A stretch of DNA of 64,000 nt from CAZPXH01 sp964591085 (lineage in GTDB: Bacteria; Spirochaetota; Spirochaetia; DSM-27196; CAZPXH01): positions 152,490-216,489 of the forward strand of contig CAZPXH010000004.1 of NCBI GenBank assembly GCA_964591085.1, given 5' to 3'. This document shows positions 1 to 8,314 of the stretch, piece after piece. The stretch's first letter is position 1, and the number at the start of each line of letters is the position of its first letter. Made by a program: the position numbers and the translations under genes. The notes below the pieces were generated by a model. The model was given only the letters and a program-made list of their open reading frames with translations. It had not been told where the DNA came from and made no database searches.

Positions 1-434
1 GGAATGGCACCACTCTGCTCCGCTGCCTCCGTTATGATGGTCTGCAGGCGGGCCAGACGATCGGTAGACGGAATACCGGCAACGCTACGCGCGGCGGAGA
101 AGACGGTGATGCTAGCAACGCCCGCCTCCGTTGCACTCCGGAAGATCCCGTCCAGCTTTCTACCCTTGGGTACGGCCTGGAGCAGGTGTACCTGCAAACC
201 AGGTTCACCAGAATGTGCTGCCGAGCTCTGCCGACAGATGAGTGTCACGGTCAGCGGCTCAGCTTCCGAAACGGCACGAGCCTCGCAGACCCAGGATCCA
301 CCGCCGGTGTCCCGCGCCTGCAGGCTATCTCCAACGCGCATTCGGAGCACACGAACCAGGTGATGGGCCTGTCGGCCGCCGATCACCAACAGCCCGTCAG
401 GACCCGGGCGCTCCGCAAGCAGCAGTTGCTGCAG
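1..434 (-). CDS. rsmE: 16S rRNA m3U1498 methyltransferase RsmE, N-terminal part (cut by window start)
   Basis: The reverse strand encodes about 144 residues of an RsmE-type SPOUT RNA methyltransferase. This enzyme methylates N3 of U1498 in 16S rRNA using S-adenosylmethionine. The N-terminal PUA-like signature QAHHLVRVLRMRVGD is visible, followed by LLQAVPKGRKLDGIFRSATE and the linker segment EAAEQSG that leads into the SPOUT domain. The SPOUT knot itself lies outside the window. No ATG precedes the conserved HHLVRVLR block. The best start is a CTG at 434 (giving MQQLLLAERP, a normal RsmE opening), nine bases after an AGGAG and two bases after the stop of the upstream protease. The gene is therefore probably co-transcribed with that protease. 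Family assignment is secure; the start is inferred. Confidence 0.85.
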   Translation of the reverse strand, partial: MQQLLLAERPGPDGLLVIGGRQAHHLVRVLRMRVGDSLQARDTGGGSWVCEARAVSEAEPLTVTLICRQSSAAHSGEPGLQVHLLQAVPKGRKLDGIFRSATEAGVASITVFSAARSVAGIPSTDRLARLQTIITEAAEQSGAI

Positions 435-436
435 GG

Positions 437-1960
437 TCAGAGACTCCTGACGAGGTCCAGTGCCTCCTGCAGGACAACATCGTTCTCAAGATCAAAGACA
501 CGGATATAGCCGGATCTCCGGTCCTGTTCGGCAAGCACCAGCTGCGAAATCTGCCGCTCGGAAACCGCATAGCCCGCTGTCTGCAGCTGTCGATGGAAGC
601 GGCGAATATCGGAAGAGTCAGCATCCGGGACCTCGTCCAGGAAACGGCGAATGCGGCGATCCTCGGTAAGTTGCGCCAAGGCCTCCTCCTCTTCCTCGCT
701 CGGCTCGGGCTCTGCGGCCGTCACGTCCGGATCAATTCCCGCGCCATCAATCCGCTGGCCCCCAGGCGAATAGAACAGGGACCGCGTCAACTTGAAGCCG
801 CTCCGCTCGGGGGTGTTTAGCGGATAGTAGCTCTGCACCGAGCCCTTCCCGAACGTGGTCACGCCGATGAGGGTTGCGCGCCCGGTATCGCGGAGCGCGC
901 CGGCCAGAATCTCAGACGCGGATGCGGAGGCGTCATCAATCATCAGGACCAGGGGAACAGCAAGATCAATTCCCTGGCCAGGCTGAGCGTTGTAGGCGCG
1001 GTTCTCTGATTGCATGCGGCCGCGGGTCTCCACAACCACGCCGCCGTCCAGGAAGAGGCTTGCGGTATCAATGGCGGATGAAAGGAGCCCGCCGGCGTTT
1101 CCGCGAACGTCCAGTATCAGTCGTTCCATCCCCCCGGCACGGAGTTCGTCATACGCCTGCTGAACCCGCTCGGCACTGAAGCCGTTGAACGTGATGAGTC
1201 GGATGTAGCCGACATCAGGAGTGATGAAGTCGTGCCAGACAACTGGCAGCTCAATGGTGTCCCGGGTGACGGAAACCTCAAACTCCAGCTCACGCCCACG
1301 GCGAATCCGGAGATTGACGTCCGTTCCGGGTCTTCCTCGGATCAGCGCTACTGCCTCATCCAGTGAGATCTCGTCCGTGCGCGCACCGCCCACCTCCAGG
1401 ATGAGATCCCCAGAGCGCAGACCCGCCGCCTGCGCGGGCGTTCCCTGCATGGGAGAGACAACCGTGACAAACACCGGATCATCTGAGCCGGGTACCGGCT
1501 CCTTGGCAATGTACATGCCCAGGCCGCCGAACTCGCCTTCGGTCAGGTCATCCAGCTGACGAAGCTGGCTGGAGTCCAGATACTCCGAGTAGGGATCCCC
1601 CAGGCCTTCAAACAGCCCGTCCAGGGCAATCTCCAATACGGCCTCGCCGCTGAGGTCAGATAGATCCTCCCGCGCTTCCAGGTATGCGAGGCGGAACTCC
1701 CCGCCGGTGTCCACGTTTTCCCAGGGACGATCCTCGCCGATTGCCTCTTCCAAAGCGGCGGTTGCGGCAAGGTAGAGCGCAGCCTCATCAACGGGCTCCA
1801 CGTAGTTGCGCTCCACAAAGCGGAGCACCTGGTCAAAGGTCCGCAACGCACTCAGGCTTTCACGCTGGGAAAGCGTCTGGGCAAGCGCTGTTGCTGATAT
1901 CAGGACGAAGGCAATCGCGATTAGTGCGTGGAGGCCGCGCGTCCGCTGCCGTCGGGGCAT
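437..1960 (-). CDS. ctpA: S41 family C-terminal processing peptidase (CtpA-like)
   Basis: A 507-residue exported serine protease of the CtpA/Tsp family, which trims or degrades envelope proteins. The chosen ATG follows AAGGAG, and a signal peptide ending at ATALAQ comes next. A PDZ domain spans about residues 140-230 (GGLGMYIAKEPV, then GDLILEVGG). The S41 catalytic core contains the serine in DASASASEI near residue 345 and the lysine in FGKGSVQSYYPL near 370, the usual Ser/Lys dyad. A longer reading frame upstream to 2035 would put extra residues before the signal peptide and is rejected. The gene is divergent from the MinD-like ATPase and is followed directly by rsmE. The C-terminal acidic tail after the catalytic domain (about 130 residues) is longer than in E. 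coli Prc-like minimal cores and has no recognised role. Confidence 0.93.
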   Translation of the reverse strand: MPRRQRTRGLHALIAIAFVLISATALAQTLSQRESLSALRTFDQVLRFVERNYVEPVDEAALYLAATAALEEAIGEDRPWENVDTGGEFRLAYLEAREDLSDLSGEAVLEIALDGLFEGLGDPYSEYLDSSQLRQLDDLTEGEFGGLGMYIAKEPVPGSDDPVFVTVVSPMQGTPAQAAGLRSGDLILEVGGARTDEISLDEAVALIRGRPGTDVNLRIRRGRELEFEVSVTRDTIELPVVWHDFITPDVGYIRLITFNGFSAERVQQAYDELRAGGMERLILDVRGNAGGLLSSAIDTASLFLDGGVVVETRGRMQSENRAYNAQPGQGIDLAVPLVLMIDDASASASEILAGALRDTGRATLIGVTTFGKGSVQSYYPLNTPERSGFKLTRSLFYSPGGQRIDGAGIDPDVTAAEPEPSEEEEEALAQLTEDRRIRRFLDEVPDADSSDIRRFHRQLQTAGYAVSERQISQLVLAEQDRRSGYIRVFDLENDVVLQEALDLVRSL

Positions 1961-2005
1961 GAAGTACTCTCCTTGTTTCGGGAATATACTGTCTGGGCCC
2001 GGCAA

Positions 2006-2034
2006 TTTACAGGGAGTCGGGCATCCGCTATACA
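2006..2034 (+). promoter_or_regulatory. sigma70-type promoter for the MinD-like ATPase operon
   Basis: TTTACA at 2006-2011 and TATACA at 2029-2034 are separated by 17 bases. An AGGCGAGG ribosome-binding site then precedes the GTG start at 2050. The promoter lies in the 89-base divergent spacer with ctpA. Assignment is by consensus match only. Confidence 0.55.
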
Positions 2035-2049
2035 AGAGGCGAGGTTCCC

Positions 2050-3195
2050 GTGCGCATCATTCCCATCGCAAGTGGCAAAGGCGGCGTCGGCAAGTCGCTT
2101 CTGACAGCCAATCTCGCCCTTGCCCTGGGCGACCTTGGGCGATCCGTGATTGCGGTGGACCTTGATCTGGGCGGCAGCAATCTCCACCTGCTGCTTGGAT
2201 CCGGCCGGACCGGCAGCGGTATCGGTCGCTTCCTGTCCGACCAGTCAACCGATTTCAACACGATTGTGCAGGCCACCGAGTATCGGGGCGTGCGTCTGGT
2301 AGCGGGTGACGGGGAGATACCCGGGCTGGCAAACCTGAAATCGGGCCAGAAGCGCTCCCTCATATCCCGCCTGCGCAACCTGGAAGCGGATTATGTGTTG
2401 CTGGACCTGGGCGCCGGTACTCATTTCACCACCACGGACTTCTTCCTCATGGGCCGCCGCGGGATTGTCGTGACCGCACCAACTCCCACCGCAATGGTGA
2501 ACGCATACCTGTTCATCAAGTCCGCGGTATTCCGGGTGATTACCAACAGCCTCAAGCGGGGCAGCCCCGGGACAAAGTGGCTGGACGAGCAGCGCAAACA
2601 CTCGGGCAGCCTGCAATCCCTCTACGTGACCGCGTTGCTTGAGCATTTTGCCGAAGTGGAGCCGGATGCCACGGAGAAAATCCGTTCCGCGCTGGATCGC
2701 TTCACGCCACGGCTGGTGATGAACCTGCTGGATGATCCGAAAGACGCAGAGAAGGTGACCCGCCTCCGCAGAAGCTGCATGCAGTACCTTGCGATTGACC
2801 CGGAGCACCTGGGGGTCATGTATCGCGACGGGATTCAGGACATCGCGTTATCCTCGCGCCTGCCGGTGATTGCGTACAAGCCGCAGTCAGTACTGTCTCA
2901 GGCGATCATCCGGATTGCGGAGAAGCTGGTATCCGCGGAGTCGCTGGATGAGGGCGATCAGGACGACGGTCTGGACTTCGGAGACACCTACGATGAGGCG
3001 CAGGAGCAGGCTTCAGCGGATTTCCAGAGCAAGCTGAGCTACGTTGAAGACCTGTTGCACTCTGGGGCGCTCACGCAGGGAGACCTGATTGAGACCGTAA
3101 AAACCCAGCAGTGGGAGCTCAATCGATTGAAGAAAGAAAACAACCTGCTGCGCATCAAGCTCGCGCGGGCGGTCCGCGCCGGCTACCAGGACTGA
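2050..3195 (+). CDS. MinD/ParA-family P-loop ATPase with C-terminal coiled coil
   Basis: A 381-residue cytoplasmic ATPase of the SIMIBI (MinD/ParA/FlhG/Mrp) class. The deviant Walker A motif GKGGVGKS sits at residues 9-16, and VDLDLGGSN carries the Walker A' aspartate. The protein resembles the FlhG-like ATPases that position flagella or other polar structures, but has no clear activator-interaction N-terminus. After about residue 300 the sequence becomes acidic and then helical (LKKENNLLRIKLARAV), likely a coiled coil or protein-docking tail. The GTG start is chosen because it has an SD sequence and immediately precedes the P-loop. Only three bases separate it from the DUF342 gene, so the two are probably co-translated and may work together. 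What it positions cannot be told from sequence. Confidence 0.85.
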   Translation: MRIIPIASGKGGVGKSLLTANLALALGDLGRSVIAVDLDLGGSNLHLLLGSGRTGSGIGRFLSDQSTDFNTIVQATEYRGVRLVAGDGEIPGLANLKSGQKRSLISRLRNLEADYVLLDLGAGTHFTTTDFFLMGRRGIVVTAPTPTAMVNAYLFIKSAVFRVITNSLKRGSPGTKWLDEQRKHSGSLQSLYVTALLEHFAEVEPDATEKIRSALDRFTPRLVMNLLDDPKDAEKVTRLRRSCMQYLAIDPEHLGVMYRDGIQDIALSSRLPVIAYKPQSVLSQAIIRIAEKLVSAESLDEGDQDDGLDFGDTYDEAQEQASADFQSKLSYVEDLLHSGALTQGDLIETVKTQQWELNRLKKENNLLRIKLARAVRAGYQD

Positions 3196-3198
3196 CCT

Positions 3199-6177
3199 GT
3201 GAGCTCCGCAGGCGCTGAGCCCGGCCGGCCGCCAGAAGTACGCGGCACCATCCACCTGCAGATTGACCCGCGCGGTGTTCAGGTTAGGGCAACGATCACA
3301 CCGGACCCCACCGCAACATTGATCACCCGGGAACGGGTGGAGGCCGCGCTGAAGGCCAAGTCCTGCAGCGAAGGAATCGACCTTGCCCCGCTGGAGAAAG
3401 CGCTGGCAGATGCGGCTGAATCCAATGCGCCGGTAACAGTGACCCTTGCTCGCGGCGTTCCCCCGGATGACCCCACACCGGAAACCTTTGTGCCCGCAGA
3501 CCTCAACATCCCCGATGAGCTGAAGGAAGCCGCGGAGTACGTCCTCAAAGAGGCCAGGCCGCCGGTGATCACCCGGACAGAGCAGGAAAAGGTCAGCCGG
3601 GTGGAGAAGGTGCGGCGCAAGGCGGCACTACCCTTCCTGCCGGACAAGGTGGAAGAGCGCACCGTCACGGATGTGGTCACCAGCCAGAAGCGCGTCTACA
3701 TAGACCCCACGGTGAAGTCGGAGGGCTACGCGAGTAGCGGAATGGAGCTTGGAAGCATCGAGCCGGGCTCCGGGGGTGTGCCGGGACGAAGTGTGTTCGG
3801 CCAGACTATCCACCCCAAGGCTCTTGCGGATCCGCACTTCTATGAAGGCCCCAACGTTGAGCGGAAGAACGGCGCGTTCTGGGCTGCAGCAGACGGATTT
3901 GTACGCATCGGGACCAATTGGGTGGATATCGTTCCCTATGTTGAGCACGAGTGGTACGTGGAACTCAACGACAGCCGAACCACCGCGCTGCTCAACTACA
4001 TCCCCGGAACGGTTCCCGCCGGCAAGCCGTCGGCTGCAGACATCCGGGCTCGCGCCATGGAGCTTGGGATAGAAGAAGCCCAGGTCCTGCCGGAGACCGA
4101 GATCGAGTCTTTGCTCGCCTTTGCCGTGGAGAAGCAGGGTTCCCTTGAGGCGGTGCCGGTAACCGGTGACGAGGACTCCGCGTTCCGGATTGATATCAGC
4201 GAGGACCAGATGCGGGCCACGCTGTATCTCCGCAAGGCAACCGGGAGAGGAGCCGCGCTGAACCTGAAAGAGGTCGGCGGGGCTATCAAGAAGAGCGGCA
4301 TTGCGGGCCTTCAGTTTCAGCAGATCCAGCAGGATGTATCCGAGTTCTACAAGAGCACTTCCCGGGAACTCGTGGACTACGTTCTGGTTGAGGGGAAGCC
4401 CCCGGTATCGCCCCCACCACGAGAGGTGGAGTGGGCCGTGACCTGGCTTCCAGAGGCCAGGACGGAAGAACTCCGGATGGAGGCGGTAGAAAACCCGGCC
4501 GCTCTTGCGGGGTTCGGTTCGCTCCGTGAGTTCCCGATCTCTGACGTGACACGGATGGCAGACGTGGAGCGCGACCAGCGCCTGGCCACCGTGACGCCAG
4601 CCGTTCCCGGCGAACCTGGCCAGGATGTCTACGGCAAGCCCGTCCCACCGCCCGAGGCACCCGAGCTGCCGATCCAGCTCTACGAGAACGTAAGCCTGCA
4701 GGACGCCTTTGTAGTCGCTACGGCCGGCGGCATCCTGGACGCCTCGGACGACGAGGGCACCGTCCAGCTGCGGATTCGCCCGCACAGGGATCCACAGATC
4801 CAGGTGATGGTCAGCGAGGATCGGATGGAGGCACGGATCTCGCTGGTGCCACCGGAAGAGGGTGCAGCAACCATTGCCGAGGAACGGCTCCGCGCCGATC
4901 TGGCAGCAGCTGGCGTGAAGCACGGAATCCGGGAGGAAGTGCTGTACAGCGCGCTGGAGCGGGTTCGGGCGGGAGTTGCGGTTGACGATGAGGTTATCGC
5001 CGAGGGCACCCCTCCAAGCCGCAGCGGCGGAACCCGCCTTGAACTGCTTGTGCGAAAGGCGAGTGGTCAGTCATTCACCTTCCGCCTGGACGGGAGCGCC
5101 GACTACCGGACTGCGGACCGCATCACAGCGGTTACAGCCGGGCAGGAAGTTGCCCGAATCCACCGCGCAGAATCCGACCCGCAGCCGGGAACCGACGTAA
5201 CCGGCAGAGAAATTCCCGTACCGGCAGACCAGCAGACGGAGATTACGCTCGGGAACAACGTGGAGGGCCGGGAGGAAGAAGAGGGCTCTCGGCTTGTCAT
5301 TGCCACCGCTGGTGGCGAACTCAAAATCCAGAACAACCAGCTCTCCGTGGAAGCAGGGCTCACCATCAAGGGTGACCTTGACATGAAGCAGGGCAATATC
5401 CGTTTCCCCGGGCCGGTCACGGTGAGCGGCAGCGTGCTGTCCGGTTTCTTTGTGATCTCCGGCGGCGATATCCAGATTGGCGAGGCCGTGGAAGCTGCGC
5501 TGCTGTCCGCCGAGGGCAATATCCACATCAAACAGGGCGTTAAGGGCGGGGGCAAAGCCTTTCTTCGGACCAAACAGGCTGCGGCTATGGCCTTCGCCGA
5601 ACAGTCGACGATCTTTGCCGTGCAGGACATCCACGTTGGCGGTCCATTGCTTCGCTGCACCGTGAAGTGCAATGGCCGGATTCGCGGATCGGCGGACAAG
5701 AGCTCCATCATTGGCGGCGAGATTCGGGTGCGGCAGGGCATGGAGGTGACCAACATCGGAGCAGAACGTGGAGCAAGCACCCATATCCGCTTTGGCCAGG
5801 ACTTCCTGATTGAGGACCGGATTGAGGTGGAAGAGCGGGAAGTTGAGAAACTGAAGTCACAGGTCACCAAGATTGATGCGGAAATGAAGCGCATCGCCGG
5901 GTCAAACCAGGCCAAGCTCCGTAAGCTGTTTGCGGAGAAGGCAAAGCGGGTGAAGGTGCTGGAGAAGCGCGGCCTGCGGATCTTTGCTCTCCGGGAGAAG
6001 TTTGAGCAGCATTTCGCCGGTGACATCCTGGTTCGGGGAACCGTGTTCCCGGGTACGGTCTTTGAGTCACACGGCCGGACGCGGGAGATCGGCAGCCCCC
6101 TGAAAACGGTACGGATATGGTTTGATGTGGAGACCGGCCGAATCCTGGACGAGCCGATCGGCAAGAAGGACCCATGA
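3199..6177 (+). CDS. FapA-like DUF342 protein with three tandem N-terminal modules
   Basis: A 992-residue cytoplasmic protein starting at GTG. The C-terminal half is a DUF342/FapA beta-helix region (about residues 690-870, with repeated turns such as IKGDLDMKQGNIRFPG and AEGNIHIKQGVKGGG). A charged coiled coil follows (about 875-935), then a short beta tail. Three copies of a similar module precede this at about residues 19-90, 329-400 and 534-604. Each has a V-x-A-x-I/L strand, a helix ending near the middle, and a closing GxPP turn (ARGVPPDD, VEGKPPVSPP, AEGTPPSRS). FapA-family proteins are known as developmental or signalling scaffolds in other bacteria, with no established enzymatic activity. 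The stop overlaps the next gene by four bases (ATGA). Confidence 0.85.
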   Translation: MSSAGAEPGRPPEVRGTIHLQIDPRGVQVRATITPDPTATLITRERVEAALKAKSCSEGIDLAPLEKALADAAESNAPVTVTLARGVPPDDPTPETFVPADLNIPDELKEAAEYVLKEARPPVITRTEQEKVSRVEKVRRKAALPFLPDKVEERTVTDVVTSQKRVYIDPTVKSEGYASSGMELGSIEPGSGGVPGRSVFGQTIHPKALADPHFYEGPNVERKNGAFWAAADGFVRIGTNWVDIVPYVEHEWYVELNDSRTTALLNYIPGTVPAGKPSAADIRARAMELGIEEAQVLPETEIESLLAFAVEKQGSLEAVPVTGDEDSAFRIDISEDQMRATLYLRKATGRGAALNLKEVGGAIKKSGIAGLQFQQIQQDVSEFYKSTSRELVDYVLVEGKPPVSPPPREVEWAVTWLPEARTEELRMEAVENPAALAGFGSLREFPISDVTRMADVERDQRLATVTPAVPGEPGQDVYGKPVPPPEAPELPIQLYENVSLQDAFVVATAGGILDASDDEGTVQLRIRPHRDPQIQVMVSEDRMEARISLVPPEEGAATIAEERLRADLAAAGVKHGIREEVLYSALERVRAGVAVDDEVIAEGTPPSRSGGTRLELLVRKASGQSFTFRLDGSADYRTADRITAVTAGQEVARIHRAESDPQPGTDVTGREIPVPADQQTEITLGNNVEGREEEEGSRLVIATAGGELKIQNNQLSVEAGLTIKGDLDMKQGNIRFPGPVTVSGSVLSGFFVISGGDIQIGEAVEAALLSAEGNIHIKQGVKGGGKAFLRTKQAAAMAFAEQSTIFAVQDIHVGGPLLRCTVKCNGRIRGSADKSSIIGGEIRVRQGMEVTNIGAERGASTHIRFGQDFLIEDRIEVEEREVEKLKSQVTKIDAEMKRIAGSNQAKLRKLFAEKAKRVKVLEKRGLRIFALREKFEQHFAGDILVRGTVFPGTVFESHGRTREIGSPLKTVRIWFDVETGRILDEPIGKKDP

Positions 6178-6917
6178 TCGGGCCGCTCCCCGCCTTTGGC
6201 CTTGCGCTTGCGCTCGGGCTGGCGGTGGGAGCGTTCGTGTATCGTGCGCTTGCCCGGCGGATTCCCGGGCGGGACAAGGATCCACTTGCGCTGTACAGCC
6301 TTCTTGGTATCCTCGGCCTTATCGTCGGGCGCATCGGCGCCTGGATCCTGAGCAGCAGGCTCAACCGGCTTCTGACCGAACCCCTTTTGCTCCTTCGCTC
6401 ACCGAATGGCTCCGGCCTGCGGGGTTCGGCCGGGTTCGCCGCAGCACCCGCCATGGCAGCTGTGATCGCGTGGGTTGTGGTGGCGGATGTCAGGGGTGGC
6501 CTCGGTCCGGGAGATCGGCTGCGCCACCTGGACGCGTTGGCGATCGCGGTTCTCCCGCCCGCTATGGCAGGGCTCTGGGCCTCCGGCCTGACTGGCCAGC
6601 TTCCAGCCCTGATTCCGGATCAGCTGATGGTGCTGCTGGGCACCCTGCTCCTAGGGAGTTCAGGCCTTGCCGGCCTTATCCTGGCGCGTGCGCAGGGAAG
6701 CCAGGGCCTTGTTGCCGCCGGAATTGCCACGGGTGCAATGCTTGCAAGCCTGCTGAACCTCATCATCGGCGATGCCGCTAGCCTCCCGATGCACCCGGTA
6801 CCCTCAGCGGTGGCTGCCCTGATCTTTGCTACACTGGGTGCAGGCGCAGCTATTGCTTCTGAAATGGAGCGCCGACGCCGACCGGGATTTCTGACCCTGG
6901 ATATCTACACGGAATAG
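6174..6917 (+). CDS. polytopic membrane protein, possibly a degenerate Lgt-like fold
   Basis: A 247-residue protein that is almost entirely hydrophobic, with about seven predicted membrane segments, a short charged C-terminus and no signal peptide cleavage site. Its start overlaps the DUF342 stop as ATGA, so it belongs to the ATPase/DUF342 operon. The arrangement LGILGLIVGRIGAWIL followed by a glycine-rich loop and a later DALAIAVLPPAMAGLWASG faintly recalls prolipoprotein diacylglyceryl transferase (Lgt). The catalytic histidine and arginine signature of Lgt is not visible, so it would not be an active Lgt. I do not assign a function. Its last 13 bases overlap the convergent glycosyltransferase gene. 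Confidence 0.7.
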   Translation: MIGPLPAFGLALALGLAVGAFVYRALARRIPGRDKDPLALYSLLGILGLIVGRIGAWILSSRLNRLLTEPLLLLRSPNGSGLRGSAGFAAAPAMAAVIAWVVVADVRGGLGPGDRLRHLDALAIAVLPPAMAGLWASGLTGQLPALIPDQLMVLLGTLLLGSSGLAGLILARAQGSQGLVAAGIATGAMLASLLNLIIGDAASLPMHPVPSAVAALIFATLGAGAAIASEMERRRRPGFLTLDIYTE

Positions 6918-8314
6918 CGGGCTGACACGCGCTCAATCCGGCGGCGGCCGGCGCGGATCTCGTCCCCGTAGTGCTCCATTACCGCCTCCAGCTTCTTCTG
7001 CAGAGTGTCGTAGCCAAACTCCCGCTGTCCAACCCGGAAGTTGTGTTCAACAATCTCCTGGCGCTCCTCCGGGTTGTGGAGGAGGTGCTCGATCTCGTCC
7101 AGGACGTGATCCGGGATGACGAGATGACCGTCCTTGTCGTAGCTGTCACGAATCTCAATGTTGAGGAACCCCGCCGGCATGATATCCGTCTTGTAGACCA
7201 GGTAGGTGGTGGTAACGACCGGAACCTTGGCAGCAACGGCCTCCAGAAGGGCGTTCCCAAAGCCTTCCCAGATCGGGAGGTAGGTCACAAGGTCAGCGTG
7301 AGCAAGAACATCCCGATTGGTGAAGAGCTTTCGTCCATGGGCATCCGTCCCGCGGACAGCAGCAACCCGATCGCTGATCATGTGCAGGGGGATGTCCAGT
7401 CGCTCGGCCAGGCTCTGGATCTCCGCAACGTAGTTGTTGTCCGGCTCGTCACCCTGGTACAGGCTGATGATGTACTGCAGGCGGCCACGCAAGTCCGCAA
7501 AGCGCTCCTGCAGGCGAGCCAGAAGGCGAATAGAGTCCTCAATGCGCTTGCGGGGCACAATGCGCGTCGGCTGGACAATCAGGAGATCCCGTTCGGAGAA
7601 ACCAAGCTCGGACCGGAAGTCCCGGTTGTAGTCGTCCACCCAGACGGGATTGTCAAAGTCCTCGCAGTTGGGAACCACGTGCGGCTGCACCCGCTTGAGG
7701 GAGGTCAGGATATGCTGCGCGTAGCTGGAGATGACGATGTGCTCAAGGCCCAGATCGGACGGCGGCATGATCTGGTTCAGCAGCGGCTCTATCCGCGCAT
7801 TGCTGAAACGGCTGCGCTCCCACCAGAAGTCATGGTGGTGGAAGATGGTTGGCACCCGGTACTGCGTTGCCATTCGGTGAACTCCAATTCCGCCCAACAG
7901 AGTCATGGGCATGGCGTTGGTGTTCTGGCCGACAAGGGCATCCAGTCCATGGCCCTTCACAAACTCGACGAGCTGCTCCCCAACGTCGGTTCCATCGGAC
8001 ACCAGTGCCTCCACCGCGTCGTCAACTGCCTTCCGGCTGACGTGCGTGGGGTGACCATTGAGGTAGGGAAAGAACAGGCGCTCGTAGTGTTTCTGCTGCT
8101 CCGTCTGAAAGGCAATCTCCGGGAGCGCAAGCTGGCTGCTGGCAGGAATGGACTCCAGTGGAGATGTGTAGGCCCCCGCGATGGTGACAACGTCGTGGCC
8201 CATTCGCTTAAGAATGGTGATCCACTTGTCCACCTCCAGTGAGACGCCATCCACACCGCCAAGTTTCCCGCTGACTATGCCAATCCGGAAGCCGCCCGCC
8301 ATGCGCTCGATCAT
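6905..8314 (-). CDS. GT4-family glycosyltransferase
   Basis: A 469-residue cytoplasmic glycosyltransferase of the GT-B fold. The N-terminal Rossmann half opens with FRIGIVSGKLGGVDGVSLEV, where the GGV loop is typical of GT4 enzymes. The C-terminal half has the nucleotide-sugar signature WEGFGNALLEAVAAKVPVV near residue 350, with the two conserved glutamates. Such enzymes transfer a hexose from a nucleotide sugar to a lipid, glycan or small acceptor; the acceptor cannot be predicted. The ATG at 8314 overlaps the lnt stop as ATGA, so translation is probably coupled to lnt. This points to an envelope role. An internal ATG at MAGGFRIG is an alternative start. Confidence 0.85.
   Translation of the reverse strand: MIERMAGGFRIGIVSGKLGGVDGVSLEVDKWITILKRMGHDVVTIAGAYTSPLESIPASSQLALPEIAFQTEQQKHYERLFFPYLNGHPTHVSRKAVDDAVEALVSDGTDVGEQLVEFVKGHGLDALVGQNTNAMPMTLLGGIGVHRMATQYRVPTIFHHHDFWWERSRFSNARIEPLLNQIMPPSDLGLEHIVISSYAQHILTSLKRVQPHVVPNCEDFDNPVWVDDYNRDFRSELGFSERDLLIVQPTRIVPRKRIEDSIRLLARLQERFADLRGRLQYIISLYQGDEPDNNYVAEIQSLAERLDIPLHMISDRVAAVRGTDAHGRKLFTNRDVLAHADLVTYLPIWEGFGNALLEAVAAKVPVVTTTYLVYKTDIMPAGFLNIEIRDSYDKDGHLVIPDHVLDEIEHLLHNPEERQEIVEHNFRVGQREFGYDTLQKKLEAVMEHYGDEIRAGRRRIERVSARYSV

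Noticed and set aside
6971..8242. A 423-residue open frame on the plus strand
   Set aside because: It is the complement of the glycosyltransferase gene and has no independent support.
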